A DNA stretch of 64,000 bases from Helicoverpa zea (taxonomy: Eukaryota; Arthropoda; Insecta; Lepidoptera; Noctuidae). The DNA is taken from assembly GCF_022581195.2 (NCBI RefSeq), contig NC_061476.1, positions 2,526,098 through 2,590,097 of the forward strand. The letters run 5' to 3'. Below are positions 58,626-64,000 of the stretch, piece by piece (the stretch's first letter is position 1; each line of letters begins with the position of its first letter). The notes beneath the pieces were generated by a model, which saw only the letters and a list, made by a program, of their open reading frames with translations, made no database searches and was not told where the DNA came from. The translations under genes were made by a program, and so were the position numbers.

Positions 58626-58940
58626 TTGTGATTGCCTTTGACAGTACGGGCCGCGACTGCTAAGTTTTAATAGAAATTTAAATTAGCTGTACCTCGTTTG
58701 AAACGCTTGTATTGCGAACACAGACGTATTAATATTATATTTATTGTATACGTATACAGATTGTGTTGATTTTGAAGTTGGTTTGATAAGTTAAAAATGT
58801 TTTTGATTTTTTGTAGTCTTGTGAGTACAATGCATCAATTAAGATACCACACAGACCTGCATTTTAATGTTTGATATAAAACAATGATCTTAATAAAATT
58901 TAGGAGAGAAAGAAAAGTAGAAGTAGCAAAAAGAAAATTA

Positions 58941-59169
58941 TCAAACATAGAGATTCTTTTGGCACTTGGGAAATCGTCTGATAACAACGTGAACAAAGTC
59001 GCTTTTTCTGTCCCTTTTTGCGCTTAAATCTTCAAAACTGCGCAACCGATTTTCATGCAGTTTTTTCAATAGATAGAGTGATTGAAGAGGAAGGTTTATA
59101 TGTATAATAAAATCCATTAAATTGTGGGGAAATACTGACATCCCGTGCGAATCCGGTGCGGGTTGCTAG
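58941..59169 (+). mobile_element. Second Helitron-like family, 3' end CTAG
   Basis: The sequence ends CATCCCGTGCGAATCCGGTG, CGGGTTG, CTAG (59166-59169) followed by T. The CCCG...CGGG pair just before the terminus can form the hairpin expected at a Helitron 3' end. The interior has TTTTTGCGCTTAAATCTTC and ACCGATTTTCATGCAG. The left limit is uncertain. No coding capacity; the 66-codon minus frame is a shadow. Confidence 0.55.
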
Positions 59170-59943
59170 TATTGACTAAAACCCACCATGTTCCTTCTGG
59201 AGCCATATGTATCAGGGCCGCGGTAACTCGCGCAAACAATCCCGCAGCCCCGACAGAATAAGTGTAGATCATAAACAGCTTGAAGAGGTTTCATTTTTAA
59301 ACTAAAGATAATATTGTAATATAGTGTACATTTTACCTACATAATTGTTCGGTAGTTTCCAACCTTATAACCTATCTTGTTTTCAAAGCAAAATAGTTTA
59401 GTTTGATTAGTCTTTCAATTTTAAAGCGTCTTGTAAGTAATTAATTTTCTAGTTCCTAGAATATTACAATAACAATCTTATATAGACGTTTTCTCCCACG
59501 TATCCTATTGTTTATTACGTATTGTTGGAATGAAGGATAATTTAGATATTTTCCGAATGAGATATTTCACTATCCAGATCTTTAAGATCTAAGTTTGAAT
59601 TTTGTAGCCAAGTAAGTATACCTTAAATACTTGGTTTGGAAGATACTTGCTTTGGAACTCTGCGCACCCGGATAATATTATCTTTCTTAATAACTGTCTA
59701 ATACTATCAATACTTTTTAAATCGTTTAGTTCAATCAACTTTTTGGCTTCGTAATATTGATAAGATCATTTTTGATTTTTGTATTGTGGTAAACTATTGT
59801 GTCGCCACTGTTTTGCACTGCTATCCCAACAATTTATACATTAAATCGGGTTAAATATATTTTAAATACTTAAATTTTTGCAATGCGCTTGTGAATATTT
59901 AGAGTAGGTACTAGGTAGTGTATAATAGTTATTTGTTATACAA
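59170..59943. other. No gene seen
   Basis: AT-rich with no recognised feature. A GC patch at 59210-59250 (GGGCCGCGGTAACTCGCGC) is unexplained. Confidence 0.45.
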
Positions 59944-60080
59944 GAGTGCAAAGTTGCTTTTTAACCGCGGGCTCAATTTTGATGACCGAGCAAGCGAAGG
60001 ATTCTAAAATTGAAACACGAGCGTAGCGAGTGTTTCAATAATTAGAATCAAAAGAGCACAAGGTGAAAATCTTTGCACTC
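59944..60080. mobile_element. Small inverted-repeat element (GAGTGCAAAG termini)
   Basis: GAGTGCAAAG at 59944-59953 is inverted exactly at 60071-60080. Inside, GATTCTAAAATTGAAACAC and GTGTTTCAATAATTAGAATC form a second stem around GAGCGTAGCGA. The arrangement and wording recur in lepidopteran DNA in my experience. The class is unknown and there is no transposase. Confidence 0.55.
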
Positions 60081-60800
60081 GAGTGCAACACGTAACTTTT
60101 CACCCCACCTCATCGAGGAAATTACTAAATGCAAAAAACAAAATGGCGCGCACATATCAGTATCAAATTAAAAAGAAGTACCTATTAAAGTTCATTTATT
60201 TGAAAACTCAGTTTAAAAATGAAACGAGGTTAAAAAGCTATGTAAAAACAATAATAAGAATAATTATTTTAAGCCGTATTTTATTTGTTTAATATGTATT
60301 TGTTTGAAAAATCTTATCAAGAATGTCACAAATGGAGTATTGCACACGATGTTCTAAATTCAAATCACTTTGCCGCTCTAGAGGATAAAAACGGCTTTTG
60401 CGCTCAGATATCAAAGGGTAAAACTGCTCTTTCCGAGATGGTGGGATGAAAAGAATATTATACTGAGCATTCCCATATACTAGAGACATGTAATGGTTAA
60501 CCATGTTGGTAGTTAATTCATAAATTAGAGTTCCATTTACTTTTACATTAAATCCTCAATTAGTTTCAATTATAAACCATTTATTAAGCAGTCTAATGAA
60601 GGCTGGAGAATTGGGAATAAGACGTTGGCGAAATAATGGCGGCGTCAACTTTTGATTGTCAAACACGACGCAAGACGGAACTTTGGACCGATTCGTTCAT
60701 AGAGTGCTAGTGATGGGCGCTCTTGGTATAGGATCGGAATAATAGGTACGTATTTTCTTATAAATTATAGTCATAAGATTGTTGTAATTGGAAAAAAACT
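60081..60800. other. No gene seen
   Basis: Two short frames (69 codons plus, 71 codons minus) without recognisable domains. No repeats recognised. Confidence 0.45.
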
Positions 60801-61002
60801 GTCTCGGTGGTCTTACAGTTGAATAGCGCAATAAATACTTTTGTGCATTGGGTCTGGGGTTCGATTCTTGGTTGGAAATGAAATCGATGTTGTTGATCGA
60901 TACTTTGTATTTTGTATTATATAACGTATGTATGTTCGTTTTTAAGGTATATATATATATGGGCCATTGTTGCCTGAATATAAAAGAATAAATAAATAAA
61001 AG
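60801..61002 (+). mobile_element. tRNA-related SINE, worn
   Basis: CTCGGTGGTCTTACAGTTG (A-box-like) and GGGGTTCGATTCTTGG (B box, about 60857-60872) are followed by a body with ATATATATATATGGGCCATT and GTTGCCTGAATATAAAAG and a tail of AATAAATAAATAAA. Plus orientation. The 104-codon minus-strand frame over it is a shadow. Confidence 0.65.
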
Positions 61003-62147
61003 ATACTGCAATGTCGGTCCTGCGAGTGATCGTCGATTGTTTTTGTCAAATAATTAACCAGTTGCAGTCCAGTTACTTACATTACGAAGAAACATGTGCC
61101 CAGTGTACCAAAGCTATCATTTGTTATTTAATTGTCAAATAAAAGAATGACTACGTTTTATTCTGACGCCTGAATTTAAAATTTGAACTAAACTAACAAA
61201 TGTTCTCATTTCACTAACATTTTTTTTCACAAAACCGAACTTCTGCGAAAATCACCAGGTCCAAAATACCAGTTCCACATTTCCACATCCCTATCCGAGT
61301 AACTCACTAGCTTTCCAACTAGCTTCGTTGGCTTCGTTCGTGGCAAGTTTTGATAGAATTTTCAATTACCTTCCTTTGTTTCAGGAGTTTCCTGAGCGCC
61401 TCTCCACTCGCTACTTCTCACAAGTTGCCGCTTGTCTTTGTACTTCTACTGACTGTATAGCAAATGGTATAATAAAATTGTATTTTAGAATTTGTTTGTT
61501 TTTTTTTTTTTGGATGTTCTTTTGTTTTTGGTTTCCTGGCCTAAAGGGAAAAATGGAGCACACAAAGTGAGTCACGATCATAATCTCTGTCTGATCGGTT
61601 GTCTGATTAACTGCAATAGATATACAGTTGTCACAGGTAATGTATTCATGTTGCTGCTATAACAAGAAATACTAAAATAAATATTTCGAAGGTTTCAATT
61701 CAACAAAGGTGATTTTTGACCGTTTCAATAGACAGCCGTACGAAACATTGGCGAATCGCAATTGGCTGTTTTTTATCGATTGTTATATTTCCCAACGCTA
61801 TTAGTATCTGGTGATGCGTGTATTACCTATTTATGTAGCAGAGCTTTAGACAAACAGACACAGTTAATTTTTTGAAAAATATAAAAAAAAAACTTATCTC
61901 TTTCTTATTCCTACAATACTTTTTTCATCTCAAAATTCTTCAACAATTAAAATCAATCGTACAACACAAGAGGATTCAATTAAGTCACATTGATACAGCT
62001 TGTGATTCAACGCCATCTTGCTCTGCCGAATTCTAATGAAGCCGCCTGCATAATATTGTCATAACTGAATGCCTGAGGTTACACAATGTTCCATACATAA
62101 CAAATGTACACGTTTGATACAAATAAAATTTCAGTTGACATACCATT
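61003..62147. other. No gene established; exon-like block at 61386-61465
   Basis: A pyrimidine-rich CCTTCCTTTGTTTCAG acceptor ends at 61385, followed by ~80 bp of balanced, open sequence and then ATG/GTATAA. It could be an exon or chance. The 80-codon frame over it has no known domain. Confidence 0.4.
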
Positions 62148-62350
62148 TTTAGGGTCCTGTACCTAAAGGGTAAAATGGGACCTTGTTACTTAGATTTCGT
62201 AGTCCATCCATTAGTTATTAGGCTGTATCTCATGAACCGTCCTAGTAAGACAGTTGAAATTATCGCAGGTAATGTATTTCTGTTGCTGTTATTACAAATA
62301 TTGAAAACTAGATTAAGAAAGAGTATTTTGGGGGCTCCCATAGGTACACC
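62148..62350 (+). mobile_element. Fragment of a common repeat (GGTAAAATGGGACC type)
   Basis: TTTTTAGGGTCCTGTACCTA, AAGGGTAAAATGGGACC, GTATCTCATGAACCG and GGTAATGTATTTCTGTTGCT mark it. It parallels 55500-55620. Plus-strand and minus-strand frames of 60-70 codons over it are shadows. Confidence 0.55.
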
Positions 62351-64000
62351 GAAAGTGTTTTTGCTCATTTATCAGGTAATGGGATGAATGCCTCCGCGCA
62401 CAAGTCCCGATCATACTTTAATGTTTTTTTTTGTAAATAATGTTCATAAAAATATTTTGAAAAAAAATCTTTAATACTACCTGCTTAAACTTAAAAAACA
62501 ACCCAGCCAAAACAATGACAAAATACCTACTGCATGAGTTTCTCTGGGAATGCTATTGTATCTAAACCTTGAGTAACCTGGCTTTAAAACGATTCTTTAA
62601 CAGATGATATGTAGTTTTGACTATAATATTCAAAACATATATTGCTTGTCTTTCTCCAAGACTAACCCCCTACCCAACAATATAAATTCACGATAAACAA
62701 ATCTTCATAACACACCTTAACAAAATAGGTACACTTCACCCCGACTCTCCCTTCCCCAAATAATACCTAACACTACGAAATTCCATAAATTTCCCAGCGA
62801 AAGAAACCCAACAATTTATTCTCTAAATTTAAACTTCCCCGATCCGTCTTCGTGCCGGTGGTTCATTTTTGCCCCCCCTCCCTTTTCTCCCCTTCGCGAA
62901 ACTTTGACGGTTCCGTGGTGGTAACCCCTCCCCCCCTCAGAATGTGGTTGAAGGGGTTTTAATCAATTTTTCAACTTCATTTCACGGTTTGGTTAATTAA
63001 TTTCGGTTCTAATCTTAGTTTTTAGTTGGGGGTGTATGGAGGAATAGTTTGGAGTTATATTTGTACCGCCATGGTATTTTTTTTTTTCTTTGAAGATTTC
63101 TTTCTCCATATTTTCTCCACAAAGAAATAAACTTCTAATTATCTCTAAAGAAACCTATGTATTATTTTAACTCTTTTATTTCTTAAAAACACTTCATACG
63201 CGTAAAATACTAGAACACGGAACATAGCATTCACTCCAAAGTATAACAAAACCAAATTAACAAAACACTACACAAAATCGCAAACAAACCCAGAAAATAT
63301 TCGAAACTAATAAAGGATCGAAAAACACTACCCTTTTACTGCTAACTTTTCCGAACGCAATTCTGAAAATTTTACAGCTACCGAACTAAAACTATCTGGG
63401 GGCCCGAAAGGCTAAAAAAGGTCGGCCTAACTAAACAGACCCTTATAAAACACCCTTGTGCAACTACTATGAAAATTCGAAATGTTTTTCGGAATATTTT
63501 GGTGTACATTGCTTCTTAGGAACGTATTTTTTTTCGTAAGGAAAAAAACTATCTTTGAAAAATTGTTTAAGTTTTTTGACTAGTGTCTTTAGTCCAAAAT
63601 TTTAATCTTACGTAATCACTAAATCACTTTCTTATAAAATCAATAGGTATGGAATATAGAAGTTTAAGTACGATTAGTATATTACGTTGAAATAAATAAC
63701 GAAAACTTTTCAAAAAAATCGCTAGACCGAAGCAGTTTTCATAAAACTATAAAAAGTTGCATCGGAATCCTGCAAAACGGCCAAATATTTCACGTATCTT
63801 TTAATTTATCTCCCGATTCGAAATGCAAGTACTTAAATATAAAATATGAAATGTAAATAAAATATTAATCTGGCAAAGTGGTCGTCTGAATTTTCGATCA
63901 GCCCGTATTTATCGAATGCAAGTTGCAATGTTATTCCAATCCACCGAGACTTTTGAAATATCATACGTCATTATTACTTCATGAGGATTTTCCAAATCAT
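62351..64000. other. No gene seen; GC patches
   Basis: A C-run island at 62870-62945 and a mixed patch at 63395-63460, the latter with a CCTTATAAAACACC word that resembles a TATA box. Otherwise AT-rich up to the window end. Confidence 0.45.

Overview
The window looks like lepidopteran (moth or butterfly) nuclear DNA. This rests on an AT-rich background with no dense genes, and on several repeat families I know as lepidopteran: short Helitron-like elements ending in CTAG, tRNA-derived SINEs with recognisable A and B boxes, and the AACCGACTTCC-type terminal-inverted-repeat elements. The species cannot be named from the sequence. I found no convincing host protein-coding gene; most of the window reads as intergenic or long-intron sequence colonised by mobile elements.

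Layout. 1-5420 (minus strand): a Ty3/Gypsy-type LTR retrotransposon with two uninterrupted reading frames. One encodes Gag plus protease; the other encodes reverse transcriptase, RNase H and integrase and overlaps it in the -1 frame. Its left end runs out of the window and I could not pair its LTRs. 5.4-15 kb: mostly unannotated sequence with a family of three related ~120 bp repeats (11.5-12.7 kb) and a near-identical ~115 bp direct repeat (13.1-13.6 kb). 15.1-15.7 kb: a reading frame for a zinc-binding motif plus PD-(D/E)XK restriction-like endonuclease, the C-terminal part of an R2-like retroelement. A broken copy of its tail lies in the opposite orientation at 38.5-38.7 kb. 18.1 kb and 40.9 kb: two closely similar Helitron-like elements in inverted orientation. 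21.4-21.7 kb: a second, different R2-like endonuclease remnant with an internal deletion. 23.2 kb and 58.1 kb: two copies of a palindromic fold-back MITE. 28.0-29.0 kb: a retroposon unit followed head-to-tail by a truncated copy. 36.1-37.3 kb: a nested terminal-inverted-repeat composite. 44.5-44.9 kb: a full-length SINE with a 9-bp target-site duplication; other SINEs or fragments lie at 13.4, 32.7, 40.5, 42.6, 43.1, 46.2, 56.9 and 60.9 kb. 51.3-52.7 kb (minus strand): a young non-LTR retrotransposon with a 13-bp target-site duplication and a 5' inversion of the kind made by twin priming.

The elements are independent insertions, not an operon or pathway. The two autonomous-looking coding units (Gypsy gag-pol and the LINE reverse transcriptase) would supply their own replication enzymes. 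The SINEs, MITEs and short Helitrons would depend on enzymes encoded elsewhere. I saw no sign of a new defence, biosynthetic or regulatory system. The most informative structures are the twin-primed LINE, the Gypsy element with protease in the gag frame, and the repeat families that I could not assign.
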